From Bacteroidaceae bacterium (GTDB lineage: Bacteria > Bacteroidota > Bacteroidia > Bacteroidales > Bacteroidaceae), in contig JAGBBX010000004.1 of assembly GCA_017938245.1 (NCBI GenBank), positions 1 through 64,000 on the forward strand: DNA of 64,000 nucleotides, read 5' to 3'. Shown one piece after another: positions 1 to 8,914 of this stretch. The notes beneath the pieces are model-generated. The model was not told the DNA's origin. It saw nothing but the letters and a program-made list of their open reading frames with translations, and ran no database searches. Both the position numbers and the translations under genes were made by a program. Position 1 is the first letter of the stretch. Every line of letters starts with the position of its first letter.

Positions 1-25
1 ACATCTGTGTTAATTCTCGCGGACA

Positions 26-210
26 GTAGGGGCGATTTCCAATCGCCCGTAACCGCGTTTATTGAGGTAAAATACTGAGGGTTCGCTGTTTGAAAGTTAC
101 TCTTGCCTGCATTTCGGGCGATTAGAAATCGCCCCTACACGCAATGGCATATCAAAGCATTACATCTGCGTTAATTCTCGCGGACAGTAGGGGCGATTTC
201 TAATCGCCCG
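26..210. repeat. Cluster of three GGGCGATT-AATCGCCC palindromes
   Basis: Three short palindromes with arms GGGCGATT and AATCGCCC lie at 26-50, 115-138 and 188-210. The first and third are in one orientation, preceded by GTAG, and the second is in the other, followed by CTAC. The sequence before the first and third (ATCTG, then TTAATTCTCGCGGACAG) is nearly identical. The second and third form an outward-inward doublet like those around the glycosidase gene at 19616. They resemble REP/BIME-type bacterial palindromic repeats; no coding sequence is seen here. Confidence 0.85.
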
Positions 211-232
211 CCCAACGCAATACAAGGCTATT

Positions 233-361
233 AACATGGGGGTGACCCAAAAGTATTTTTTACTTCGCGAGAATTGAATATTTGAAAGCTATCTCAGATA
301 GGTGTCCGAATAAATCAACCGCAAATTCGTAAATTTTCGACTTTTGGGTCACCCTCATGTT
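233..361. repeat. 129-bp element with 22-bp terminal inverted repeats
   Basis: Arms at 233-254 and 340-361 are reverse complements with one mismatch (core GGGTGACCCAAAAGT). They enclose 85 bp of AT-rich sequence without an open frame. The right arm lies 19 bp beyond the stop codon of the GH130 gene. The structure fits either a MITE-like non-autonomous element or an invertible DNA segment of the kind common in Bacteroidales. The inside has a weak promoter-like TTTG then TATCTGAG on the minus strand, so neither reading is proven. Confidence 0.7.
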
Positions 362-379
362 CTTATCTTTCTAACTGAC

Positions 380-1336
380 TTACTGCTTTTTAAGCCACTC
401 GATAATCTCACTTATACGTCCGAATGCAATACAAGTGTGTGTGTCTGCAGCACCATAATATACCGTAACCTTGTCGCCCTCGCTAAGAGCTGCGCAAGGG
501 AATACCACATTTGGAACGTCGCCCACAAGCTCGTAGGGGGCAGCAGGCGCAAGCAGATACTCCATACTGCGGTAGAGTACCTTTGAGGGGTTCTCCTTGT
601 CGAGGAGCACTGCACCCATAGAGTAGCGGAAACCGTTGCAGGTGGTGATTACTCCGTGATAGAACATAAGCCAACCCTCGTCGGTAAGGATGGGTACACT
701 GCCGGCTCCAATCTTGGTACACTGCCAAGCACTCTGCTCAAAAGGTGTAACCTTCATTACATTGCGGTGTTCGCCCCAATATTTCATATCGGGGCTGTAG
801 CTTAGGTAGATATCACCAAAGGGGGTGTGGCCGTTGTCGCTTGGACGAGACAGCATTGCATACTTTCCGTTAATCTTCTGAGGGAACAGCACACCGTTGC
901 GGTTGAAAGGCAAAAAGGCATTTTCGCACTGGAAGAACTCTTTAAAGTCGAATGTGTAGCCGATGCCGATTGTGGGGCCGTGATAGCCGTTGCACCAGGT
1001 AATCCAGTAGCGGTCTTCAATCCAGGTTACACGAGGGTCGTATTTGTAGTCACTCTCAATCATATCGGTGTTTCCTGCCTTAAAGACGATGGGTTCGTTC
1101 TCTATCTCCCAGTTGATACCGTCTTTTGAGAATCCTGCGAAAATGTTCATCTGCACACGTTTGTTGTCGCAGCGGAATACGCCTGCGAATCCGTCACCAA
1201 AGGGAACGACAGCGCTGTTGAATATGCTGTTCGACGATGGGATGCTGTATCGGTCTATTACGGGGTTCTCGCTGTAACGCCACATAATGTCGGTACAACC
1301 CTCGGGGCGCTCTTGCCAGGGAATGTTCTTTGCCAT
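380..1336 (-). CDS. GH130 family beta-mannoside phosphorylase
   Basis: This 318-aa protein has no signal peptide, so it is probably cytoplasmic. It matches the five-bladed beta-propeller GH130 family, whose members cleave beta-1,4-mannosides with phosphate to give mannose-1-phosphate. The family catalytic Asp is expected in the YDPRV motif, at D100; WRYSENPVI near residue 20 is the usual family opening. The length fits the shorter GH130 subfamily (GH130_2, mannooligosaccharide type) better than the ~390-aa mannosylglucose phosphorylases. It lies 30 bp downstream of the GPH symporter gene, so the pair probably forms one operon for uptake and intracellular phosphorolysis of a mannoside. The exact substrate cannot be told from sequence. 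Confidence 0.9.
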   Translation of the reverse strand: MAKNIPWQERPEGCTDIMWRYSENPVIDRYSIPSSNSIFNSAVVPFGDGFAGVFRCDNKRVQMNIFAGFSKDGINWEIENEPIVFKAGNTDMIESDYKYDPRVTWIEDRYWITWCNGYHGPTIGIGYTFDFKEFFQCENAFLPFNRNGVLFPQKINGKYAMLSRPSDNGHTPFGDIYLSYSPDMKYWGEHRNVMKVTPFEQSAWQCTKIGAGSVPILTDEGWLMFYHGVITTCNGFRYSMGAVLLDKENPSKVLYRSMEYLLAPAAPYELVGDVPNVVFPCAALSEGDKVTVYYGAADTHTCIAFGRISEIIEWLKKQ

Positions 1337-1366
1337 AATTCTGTGATATTAAGTTATGTGAAAATC

Positions 1367-2776
1367 TTATTTGTTTCTAAGCACTTTAAGCTGTGCGTTA
1401 ATCTCTTTCATACGCTTGGTGGTGAGAGGATATATGAAAATGAAGAATGCCGAGATTAGGGCAATACCGGCAGGAATCCAGCTCATCAGCAACTGTATAC
1501 CGTGTACTGCCTCTTGTGTCTGAACAGCACCCACAGCTGTGTCAAATCCGAATCCTGCCAATATCCACATTACAGCTGCTGCACCGAATGCACCACCAAA
1601 CTTCTGTGCCATTGACGATGAAGAGAAAATAAGTCCTGTCGATGCGGTCTTGAATTTAAGTTCGGCATAGTCGGAAATGTCGGCATACATACTCCATACA
1701 AGGGGTGAAATAACTCCGGTGAGTATGCACACGAGTATCTGTAAAGCAAACAGTGTCCAATAGGCTGTTGTGCCGCTTGTGGGTACAAAGTAGAATGCAA
1801 TACATAGTCCTATAAGCGCAAATAGCGACCAAAGGAATGTATTTTTCTTTCCAATGGCAAATGTTATGGGAGTTGCTGCTGCAACACCAATCATATTGGC
1901 AATTTCGCCCACAGCAAGGAATATTCCTGAATAGAAAAGGAAATCTATAGAGAATATGCTCAGTTGTGCATCAGCGGCTATGAGTGTGGTAAAGTAGAAA
2001 GGTATTGCCGCGTAGCGTATTGCATTGAAGAAGTTAAAGAACAATACACCGCCCAAAAGTATCCACCAAGGACTGTTGTGGAGAAGCGAACCAAGATCTT
2101 TAAGTACGTTTGTATCTTTAATCTGTGTTTTTACATTCTCGCGTGTCATTGCAAACGTAAGTACAAAGAGTGCACAGCAGACAATACCGATAACAATCAT
2201 TGCATATTGCCAAGCATTGGGGTCGTGAGTGAGCTGCTCTCCCTCCTTCAATGTACCCATTTGGCTTGAGAACCAATTACACATAGGCTCCCAAATGGCA
2301 AGGACGATGAAAGAACCTGCGTAGGCAAAGAACATACGGAACGACGAGAATACGGTTTTTTCGTCCGAGTCCTCAGTCATTACACCAAGCATTGAACCGT
2401 AAGGTACGTTGATAGCAGTATAAACCGTCATCATAAGAATATATGTTACAAATGCCCACACAGTGTTACCTGCTTCGCCAAAATTGGGCTTTGTGAAAAG
2501 CAGTACTCCTGCAATGGCAAAAGGTATTGCTATCCATAGCAGGTAGGGACGGTATTTTCCCCAACGCGACTGTGTGCGGTCAGCGATAATACCCATCATC
2601 GGGTCGGAAACAGCGTCCCAGATTCTTGTAACTAACATAAGTATACCGGTAACCTCAAGGCTGAGGTGAAAAACAGTTGCATAGAAGATGGGGAGATAAG
2701 CGCTGAAAATTTTCCAGAACATCGACGAGGACATATCTCCGAATCCGTAACCAATCTTTTCTTTCAATGTTGCCAT
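1367..2776 (-). CDS. GPH-family sugar:cation symporter
   Basis: A 469-aa inner-membrane transporter with about 12 hydrophobic segments. The N-terminal part carries the glycoside-pentoside-hexuronide (MelB-type) signature: GYGFGDM near residue 10, then RIWDAVSDPMMG and ADRTQSRWGKYRPY around residues 50-80, the loop that lines the cation and sugar site in MelB. Such proteins import a glycoside with Na+ or H+. It is the first gene of a two-gene operon with the GH130 phosphorylase, which suggests the cargo is a beta-mannoside disaccharide or short oligosaccharide. The substrate is inferred from the neighbour only. Confidence 0.93.
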   Translation of the reverse strand: MATLKEKIGYGFGDMSSSMFWKIFSAYLPIFYATVFHLSLEVTGILMLVTRIWDAVSDPMMGIIADRTQSRWGKYRPYLLWIAIPFAIAGVLLFTKPNFGEAGNTVWAFVTYILMMTVYTAINVPYGSMLGVMTEDSDEKTVFSSFRMFFAYAGSFIVLAIWEPMCNWFSSQMGTLKEGEQLTHDPNAWQYAMIVIGIVCCALFVLTFAMTRENVKTQIKDTNVLKDLGSLLHNSPWWILLGGVLFFNFFNAIRYAAIPFYFTTLIAADAQLSIFSIDFLFYSGIFLAVGEIANMIGVAAATPITFAIGKKNTFLWSLFALIGLCIAFYFVPTSGTTAYWTLFALQILVCILTGVISPLVWSMYADISDYAELKFKTASTGLIFSSSSMAQKFGGAFGAAAVMWILAGFGFDTAVGAVQTQEAVHGIQLLMSWIPAGIALISAFFIFIYPLTTKRMKEINAQLKVLRNK

Positions 2777-2989
2777 TGTCTCTAATTTTTAGTGTTTGTA
2801 TTATTAGCTCGTTTCTTTTGGGCCTATCTTTGCAAATGTAACACAAGAAGGGCAAAATGCAAAGCGAATATTTGTTTTTTTATTCCTAATATCTTCGCGG
2901 TAAATTGTAATAATCACAAAAATGAGAAAAGATATAAACGAAAAAGGATTATTTTTGATATAGACACCGCGTTAAGCTGTTTGTTGATG

Positions 2990-3022
2990 TAAAAAATGCT
3001 ATCTTTTTTACAAGATAGCATT
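2990..3022 (-). terminator. Perfect 11-bp hairpin with T-run (minus strand)
   Basis: Arms 2995-3005 and 3012-3022 pair perfectly around a 6-nt loop, and on the minus strand the stem is followed by six T residues. It lies downstream of the lipoprotein gene at 3215-3646, after the stronger terminator at 3114-3158, and may be a backup stop before the symporter gene. Confidence 0.6.
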
Positions 3023-3113
3023 AAAACAACGACTGGGTATATTGCGTTGTCAGGAAAATTTGTTTACATATAATAAACAGTGAAATATCAATCGGTTAAT
3101 ATAGTATATAGGT

Positions 3114-3158
3114 TAAAAAAAGAGGGGTAATTTAAAAGAATACTACCCCTCCTTTTTT
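3114..3158. terminator. Bidirectional intrinsic terminator
   Basis: GAGGGGTA at 3122-3129 pairs with TACCCCTC at 3144-3151. An A-run lies before the stem and a T-run after it, so it can act on both strands. It stops transcription of the minus-strand lipoprotein gene ending at 3215. Confidence 0.8.
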
Positions 3159-3214
3159 ATAAGTTGTTTGGACTTGTATTATTTAAAATTTTAACGGATT
3201 ATTTGCTCTGTTTA

Positions 3215-3646
3215 TCAGAGTGCGCCACCCATTGCCTCGATAAGGGCCAACAAGGTCGATTTCGGCATTCCTTTATGAGAATCGGTATAATCTATGGTAA
3301 CGGTCTTACCCGATAGGGTAGCAGGGTCGCTCTCGGTCGATTTCCACTCGTCATAGAATGCTTGCGCCATAGTCTTATCCGAGAATGTATTTTCGCACTT
3401 CGACGATACGCACTTGTCGCTATTATCGAATTTTACAGTCCACTTCATCGACCACGATACATAGCCGTAATCCTGCTTAACGGTGTAAGTGTATGTGTTT
3501 CCGTTCACCGTCCATTTACCATCTTGTAGCGCCTCATTAGGATTCTCAATTGTTTCTTTGTCATCGTCGCTACTGCAAGCACTGAAAGAGAATGTCATTC
3601 CAAATACCATAAGCAGCATATACAAGAATTTATTTATTGCTTTCAT
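3215..3646 (-). CDS. Small lipoprotein of unknown function
   Basis: A 143-aa protein with a lipoprotein signal: basic start, hydrophobic stretch, then FSACSS with the lipidated Cys near residue 24, followed by an acidic DDDKE linker typical of surface-exposed Bacteroidales lipoproteins. The mature part is mostly beta-strand-like (WTVNGNTYTYTV, WSMKWTVKF) and resembles lipocalin-like or DUF4923-type folds, but no family is recognised with confidence. A terminator follows. It is separated by 58 bp from the start-side neighbour, a beta-barrel gene on the same strand, and the two may be co-transcribed. Confidence 0.8.
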   Translation of the reverse strand: MKAINKFLYMLLMVFGMTFSFSACSSDDDKETIENPNEALQDGKWTVNGNTYTYTVKQDYGYVSWSMKWTVKFDNSDKCVSSKCENTFSDKTMAQAFYDEWKSTESDPATLSGKTVTIDYTDSHKGMPKSTLLALIEAMGGAL

Positions 3647-3704
3647 AATGTATAATATTTTTAGTGGTTTATAACTATTTGATTAACATAAATATATGGC
3701 GTTG

Positions 3705-4220
3705 TCAGAATGCGTATGTTGCGCCTATATTTATTCCTATATGCCCAAAGTCGGACACTACAACATATTTGAGCTCGGCGCCCAACGAAATGTTATCTGT
3801 AAGTTTGTACTCGGCTCCACCACCAAAATTTACGGCAACCTCACTATCGGACGAGGAACCAAATGCACCTAAATCGACCTTAACTCCAAACATTCCTACG
3901 CCGGCAAGAGGATAAACATTTACTTTGTTATCAAGTATAGGAATCAGATAGTGAGCATTAACCATTGCATCCCACATCGAAATGTTGTCTTTCTCGAGGA
4001 AATAGTTCAATGCCGGCTCTAAACGAATCTTATCGGTAATTGAATACTGAAATTTTGCTCCGATGGCAAGATTGTTGAAACTGCTGCCATCGTAGGTTAT
4101 ATCGTCATAACCCAGTCCCATCCCGATGTTAATACCTGCGGCCATACGCCCCTTTTCTTGTGCGTTTACTGCTGCAAAGCTACACATAGCAGCGAACATA
4201 ATAATAAATAACTTTTTCAT
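3705..4220 (-). CDS. Outer-membrane beta-barrel protein (porin-like family)
   Basis: A 171-aa protein with a cleavable signal peptide ending near AAVNAQE (about residue 21). The rest is alternating beta-strands with many Gly and aromatic residues, ending in YAF, the usual terminal aromatic of outer-membrane barrels. The size suggests an eight-stranded barrel of the OmpW/OmpX-like Omp_b-brl group. No enzymatic motif is seen. It precedes the small lipoprotein gene by 58 bp on the same strand, so the two may form a unit. Its role is unknown. Confidence 0.85.
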   Translation of the reverse strand: MKKLFIIMFAAMCSFAAVNAQEKGRMAAGINIGMGLGYDDITYDGSSFNNLAIGAKFQYSITDKIRLEPALNYFLEKDNISMWDAMVNAHYLIPILDNKVNVYPLAGVGMFGVKVDLGAFGSSSDSEVAVNFGGGAEYKLTDNISLGAELKYVVVSDFGHIGINIGATYAF

Positions 4221-4794
4221 TGTTGTAAAGATTTAATAATTGGTTTGTGAATAATTAGTTTTTTTGTTTAGTTGTTTGTTCTATTCGGTAAGTGTTGTGT
4301 CAATTGTGTGTAGTATAATACTTTTTTTGTTCTGCGAACGTCGGCGGTAACTCGAATAGAATCTCTGCCGTTCGACAGCAAAAATATAGAGAAACTATTA
4401 TGGAAAATCTCTTTTTTTCGATTGTTTTGTAAACATACCGCGCATCTTTACAAAACAATTGGTGAAGGGACGCAATCTTTACACCTGCGGCTGTGAATTT
4501 TTACATTTGTAATAAGCAAATGAATCGTTTTTTTTAGGGGTGTCGGATACAAAATACAGAAACTAAGCGTTTCTCTTGATTCGTCGTTCGATTCTTGTGG
4601 AGCAAGAAACGGAACAGTGGAAAATTGCTGTTGATGAAATTTATTTAAGTGCAAAAGTTAGTGTAAAAGAGAGAAGGATGATAGTAAGGCTGTTCCGAGG
4701 CGATGATATATAGAATTATCTCGGCATACGCCTTTTTCTGCCGAGCTCAGGTGATTGTGTGTCGAGGCCGCTTTATTAAACTCCGGATGGTTTC
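4221..4794. other. Intergenic region with a 13-bp inverted repeat
   Basis: No credible gene is present in these 574 bp. A perfect 13-bp inverted repeat (ATTGTTTTGTAAA at 4421-4433 and its complement at 4447-4459) has a 13-bp spacer and no T-run, so it looks more like a protein-binding site than a terminator. A second, 7-bp inverted repeat (CTCGGCA, 4720-4745) lies near the end of the AraC-type gene. The promoter of the barrel gene should be in the 4220-4400 part. Confidence 0.5.
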
Positions 4795-5973
4795 TTATTT
4801 CTCATTTTGATTTATCTTTATCCACTCCGAGGTTGATAGGCCGGTAACTTTTTTGAAAGCATTGTTAAATGTGATGCGTGAGTTGAATCCGCATTGTTCG
4901 GCTATGGTTTCGAGTGTCAATCCTTTCTCTTTCTTTGCTTTTAGCAGCGCCATTGATTTCTCTACGCGGAAACCATTTACAAGGTCGAAGAAATTCTTAC
5001 CCAATATTCCATTGATTGACTTTGATAAGTTTTTCGATGATATTCCTGTTGCTTTTGCTACATCTTTCAGCGACAAATAGGGGTTAACGTATATTTCGGA
5101 ACTACGCAAATATTCCTCCATCTCACGGGCATAATGTTCTAATTTAAGCAATTCCTCGCTGTTCTTATCTTGTGTGGTCGGTGTTTGCCGATTTATTTTC
5201 GTTTCAATAAACTCAGCTTCGGCCTCGGCTATTGCTGCCGGTGTGGGGACGTGATTATTCCTTATGGCAAAGACTATCTGTAATTCGGAGTAGAGCAGAT
5301 AGCCTATCGCCAATATGTTGATAATGTAGAATAGGCGGAATCCTCCGAGTGGATTGACTATGCTGCCAATCATTGCAACTACTATCAATGCGCCTATTAA
5401 AGTGATGAAACGAGGAATCCACACCTTTTCCGATAGGTCGGCTTGCGACTGGTTGCTTAAAATATATCGCTTCACCTTGTGGAGGTACGAGAATATTAGG
5501 TAGAAATATACAATAAGCTGAGTGCTAATCATTATAAAGTTTACGCCGGTCAGTAGAGAATGGAGCTCGGCTGCACGTTCCAACGGGGTGGCTTCAACGC
5601 TTTCGGCTGACATTATACGTGTATAAACACCCACCGCAATGGCAAATAGTACGGCCGGCAGGAAATGTAATAGGCTGGTGTATCGGAACTTATAGTAGGG
5701 GTTGAAAGCTCGATGGGCCAACAACAGCATAAACGGCATCAGTGTAAGATTAGCAGAATAGGCAATGGGCGTTATCAGCCGGGAGATGCTATTCCAATTG
5801 AAGAAATCGCAAACATTATAGATAAAGTCGGGAAAGGTTGTAAATAGGATAAAGAGTGCCACGTAACTGCTCTCGCTTTTGAATCGGGCGGCCGAGCAGA
5901 GTAATAATGCCATTACAGACAAAGTGGTAAAGGATATTAAATTGATTATAAAAAATAATTCATTTGCTCCCAT
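4795..5973 (-). CDS. Membrane-anchored AraC-type transcription regulator
   Basis: A 392-aa protein in two parts. Residues 1-250 hold about seven hydrophobic segments. The last ~100 residues are an AraC-type double helix-turn-helix: LSLKDVAKATGIS as the first HTH, then LETIAEQCGFNSRITFNNAFKKVTG as the second, with the CGF.S...F...FKK...G pattern typical of the family. Such regulators should sense a membrane or periplasmic cue and bind DNA from the membrane. It is clearly related to the protein encoded at 6556-7677, in the same orientation and 580 bp away, suggesting an old duplication. Target genes are unknown. Confidence 0.9.
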   Translation of the reverse strand: MGANELFFIINLISFTTLSVMALLLCSAARFKSESSYVALFILFTTFPDFIYNVCDFFNWNSISRLITPIAYSANLTLMPFMLLLAHRAFNPYYKFRYTSLLHFLPAVLFAIAVGVYTRIMSAESVEATPLERAAELHSLLTGVNFIMISTQLIVYFYLIFSYLHKVKRYILSNQSQADLSEKVWIPRFITLIGALIVVAMIGSIVNPLGGFRLFYIINILAIGYLLYSELQIVFAIRNNHVPTPAAIAEAEAEFIETKINRQTPTTQDKNSEELLKLEHYAREMEEYLRSSEIYVNPYLSLKDVAKATGISSKNLSKSINGILGKNFFDLVNGFRVEKSMALLKAKKEKGLTLETIAEQCGFNSRITFNNAFKKVTGLSTSEWIKINQNEK

Positions 5974-6555
5974 ATACCTGTTAAAATCTCATTTACCTAT
6001 TAAAAAAACGTGGCCCATTATCTTGTCTTATGAAAGCAGGTTCTGGTAAAACCCTCGGACTAAAACAAGCAACGGCCCACGCATTATGTATATATGACAC
6101 TTCTTTTAAAAGTGGTGGATATATAACAATCCGCGTGAAGAGTTGGCTTATTCCCGTCCTGTAAATTTACCAGATTCGCTTTCCGAGAATGAAGCGTTAC
6201 ACTTCCCAATAATACTAAATATTGCAAACTCTGCGGTTCGCATCCGCAAAGGTATGTATTTTATTCAGAATAGTGGGTGTGTTTACAACACTTTTTAAGA
6301 CCGTTGCATCTTTTTTATATTTACGCTTTGCGCGAATATATTCTTTACTCGCTTTTAAAAATATTCAAGCAGGGCTTGATGTTTGCTTGTGGCGAAGTTT
6401 GACTGCGCTTATTGTGTGTGAAAATAAATTTTTACCCATTCGCTTGCTTGACTTTCGCGCTTGTTTGCTTAGATATGCAAAGAAATGTAAAAGAAAGGGA
6501 TAAAGGGGTACTTATTTGTGCAAAATAAGTATGAAAATCGGATGTTTGGACTGGA
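5974..6555. other. Intergenic region between the two AraC-type genes
   Basis: A 582-bp stretch without a convincing gene. An open frame of 93 codons (6222-6503, plus) has a composition like repeat-derived sequence and no recognisable domain. The part 6345-6388 has an ACTCGC then a hairpin (TCAAGC/GCTTGA) then TGTTTG, which matches the layout of the periodic element described elsewhere in this window. The promoter of the gene starting at 5973 is expected near its right-hand neighbour sequence 5974-6100. Confidence 0.4.
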
Positions 6556-7677
6556 TTATTTCTCCTCTAACCACGCGACAGGGCTTTTCCCGGTCATTTT
6601 TTTAAAGACCATATAGAATGTAGAACGGGAACGGAAGCCACAGTCGGTGTAAATGCTATCTACATTATAATCTTTAACATCGAGTTTTAACAAACGGCGT
6701 TTCGCCTCTTCGATGCGCTTGCGATTGACAAATTCAAAAAAGTTGCATTCTAAACATCTATTGATGCTGCGCGAAAGGGTGCGTTGAGGAACATTTATCT
6801 CCTTGGCAAAAAAAGCCAGTGAAATGTCGGGACGTAGGTAGGCCTTAGTCTCGTCCATATATTTTGATGCCAATTCGCAAATCTGTTGCATCTGCTCATT
6901 GCTCATCATTGGAACGGCGGGCTGTTCCAATTCTGCAAACTCCTCTTTTTCGGGTGCAGTGTCTGTAATTTGTTTGATTGGCATAACAGGATGAGCAATG
7001 CTGTTGTACACCAAATAGAACATTGCAATCACATTCAATATTTGAATGAGCCAAGCATCGGTGCGAGGCCAAATGGCATAGCAAACCATCACCACGACAA
7101 ACAATCCGGCAAAGAGATATTCAAAAACAATAATCCATTCTTTCTGTATCCACTCGGCGTCGGAGGCTGTGTTGTCGATGAGGCGCTTACGGCGGTGCAG
7201 AAAACGAAAAATGGCTGTAAAGTAACCAATCATTTGTGCTAAGATAATTACCGTGTTTATGTTGCCTAACAAAGAATCTTCGCCTGTCATCTCGTGCTGA
7301 ATGGTTGCCATACGCTCATCAGGCGACATTACAAGGCAGAGCCCTAAACAAAGCAGTCCCGGCAGCAAATGTAGCAGATGAATGGGGTTGAGACGGAATG
7401 AGGTATCAAAATTCTTTTTTGCGAAAAACCACAGCAACGGCATTAGCAGGGTGTTTACCGAAGTGCTGATGGGAAGCATAAATAGTGAAAAACTGTGCCA
7501 TCCCAACATACGGCTCATATTATAAAGGTACACGGGGACATTGGGAACCACAATGATTGCAGCCGCATATCCGCTCTCTCCTCGAAAACGGGTGGCAGCA
7601 AGCAATATAATGGCCATCGCTAATAATATGATGATGCTTGATGAATTTACTGTTAATATAAAATCGTCGTATCCCAC
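6556..7677 (-). CDS. Membrane-anchored AraC-type transcription regulator (paralogue)
   Basis: A 373-aa paralogue of the protein at 4795-5973. About seven hydrophobic segments occupy residues 1-235 (for example VNSSSIIILLAMAIILLAAT near the start). The C-terminal AraC-type domain has ISLAFFAKEINVPQRTLS as first HTH and IYTDCGFRSRSTFYMVFKKMTG as second. The shared opening (small residues then ATRF/AARF plus GES/SES) shows common descent. Family knowledge says it binds DNA as a regulator; the signal and targets are unknown. Confidence 0.9.
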   Translation of the reverse strand: MGYDDFILTVNSSSIIILLAMAIILLAATRFRGESGYAAAIIVVPNVPVYLYNMSRMLGWHSFSLFMLPISTSVNTLLMPLLWFFAKKNFDTSFRLNPIHLLHLLPGLLCLGLCLVMSPDERMATIQHEMTGEDSLLGNINTVIILAQMIGYFTAIFRFLHRRKRLIDNTASDAEWIQKEWIIVFEYLFAGLFVVVMVCYAIWPRTDAWLIQILNVIAMFYLVYNSIAHPVMPIKQITDTAPEKEEFAELEQPAVPMMSNEQMQQICELASKYMDETKAYLRPDISLAFFAKEINVPQRTLSRSINRCLECNFFEFVNRKRIEEAKRRLLKLDVKDYNVDSIYTDCGFRSRSTFYMVFKKMTGKSPVAWLEEK

Positions 7678-8008
7678 TCAGATGTTTGTTACTCTATTTT
7701 GGCACAAAAATAGCTAAAACTTATAAATAGGGAATCTCTTTCTTCAATCTTTTTCAATAAAATGTTGAACGCTTTTAAAGTTATTTGCAAATAGCTGCTT
7801 GCGGGTAAAATTGTTACAATATTCTCGGCGGCCGTTTATAATATATTGAATTCCGAGATTTTGTTTTTTTCAGAAGAAGTTTCTCGGGGCAAAAAAGAAG
7901 CTGCTTTTTATTTCGTTAATTTTGAATTTATTGCTTATCTTCGCAAATTATAACTAATATACAGAGACTTTGTTATAAATTTTAACAACCGATAAACGAT
8001 TTTATAGT
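7678..8008. other. Divergent intergenic region
   Basis: These 331 AT-rich bases separate the minus-strand AraC-type gene from the plus-strand cyclophilin gene. TATCTTCG at 7937-7944 resembles the Bacteroidales TAnnTTTG box and is placed to serve the cyclophilin gene with a ~65-nt leader. No ORF, tRNA or terminator was seen. Confidence 0.4.
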
Positions 8009-8914
8009 ATGAAACTGTTTTTAAAATCTCTTTTGCTGTGCTTTTTAGCGGCTTTTGTTGCTTCGTGCGCCGGCGAAGGTGGCAACGAAGGTAAAGGCGA
8101 ATTTGGTATTCAACAACTGAACGAGGATAGTCCCGACAGCGACCAATATGTGCTCATCGAGACTAACCGAGGAAATATTAAACTTTTGCTCTATAAAGAG
8201 ACTCCGCTTCATAGAAAAAATTTTGTGAATCTTGTAAAGAATAAGTTCTACGATGGGCAACTGTTCTTCCGCATCAAAAAGAATTTTATGATTCAGGCAG
8301 GCGACCCCACTACACGCAATGCTAAGCCGGGCGAACATCTGGGTGCTACCGAGGTGAGTTATAAAATTCCCGCCGAGATTGACCCAACACGCTTTTGGCA
8401 TAAGTACGGTGCTCTGTCGGCTGCAAGCCTTAATCCGGCAGTAGAATCGTCGGGCTCTCATTTTTATATTATTACAGGTAATAAGGTAAAGGATAAACAT
8501 CTTAACGAGCACGAGATAAAGTATAACAAGACTCTGCGTCGTAAGATGTACGAGAAGGTGCAGGAACCCTATAAAGAGCAGATTGCCAAACTGCACGACG
8601 AGGCGCAGCGCAGCGACAAGAAAAAACGTGAGTTCCAGAAACTGTTTAAGTTCTTCAGCGAGAAGACCGACTCGGCTATGCAGGGTGTGCAATTTAAATT
8701 CACCGATGAACAACGCAAACACTATAAAGAGGTTGGCGGTGCCTTCCACCTCGATGGCTACTACACTGTCTTTGGCGAGGTACTCGAAGGAATGGATATT
8801 GTAGAGGCTATCTCTTTAGAGCCATACGATGCTCGCGACCGTCCTGTAAATGATGTTGTAATACACCGAATAACGCTACTCGAAAATGAAAATCAATCGA
8901 TACCGTCTAAGTAA
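8009..8914 (+). CDS. Cyclophilin-type peptidyl-prolyl isomerase lipoprotein
   Basis: A 301-aa protein with a lipoprotein signal (AAFVASC, Cys near residue 20) and an acidic linker. The cyclophilin fold runs from about residue 47: YVLIETNRGNIKL, then FFRIKKNFMIQAGDP and the SSGSHFYI motif (usual family form SSGSQFFI), ending in FGEVLEGMDIVEAI. A charged, probably helical insertion of about 70 residues (near 165-235) splits the domain. It catalyses cis-trans isomerisation of X-Pro bonds, probably helping fold exported proteins at the cell envelope. Its last 29 bases overlap the start of the M16 peptidase gene, so the two are translated in coupled fashion. Confidence 0.93.
   Translation: MKLFLKSLLLCFLAAFVASCAGEGGNEGKGEFGIQQLNEDSPDSDQYVLIETNRGNIKLLLYKETPLHRKNFVNLVKNKFYDGQLFFRIKKNFMIQAGDPTTRNAKPGEHLGATEVSYKIPAEIDPTRFWHKYGALSAASLNPAVESSGSHFYIITGNKVKDKHLNEHEIKYNKTLRRKMYEKVQEPYKEQIAKLHDEAQRSDKKKREFQKLFKFFSEKTDSAMQGVQFKFTDEQRKHYKEVGGAFHLDGYYTVFGEVLEGMDIVEAISLEPYDARDRPVNDVVIHRITLLENENQSIPSK

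Noticed and set aside
6222-6503. 93-aa plus-strand frame between the AraC-type genes
   Set aside because: Low-complexity composition, overlaps a repeat-like hairpin region and has no family likeness.
8886-8914. Frameshift joining cyclophilin and M16 genes
   Set aside because: Both proteins are complete with their own motifs; a 29-bp overlap is enough to explain the junction.
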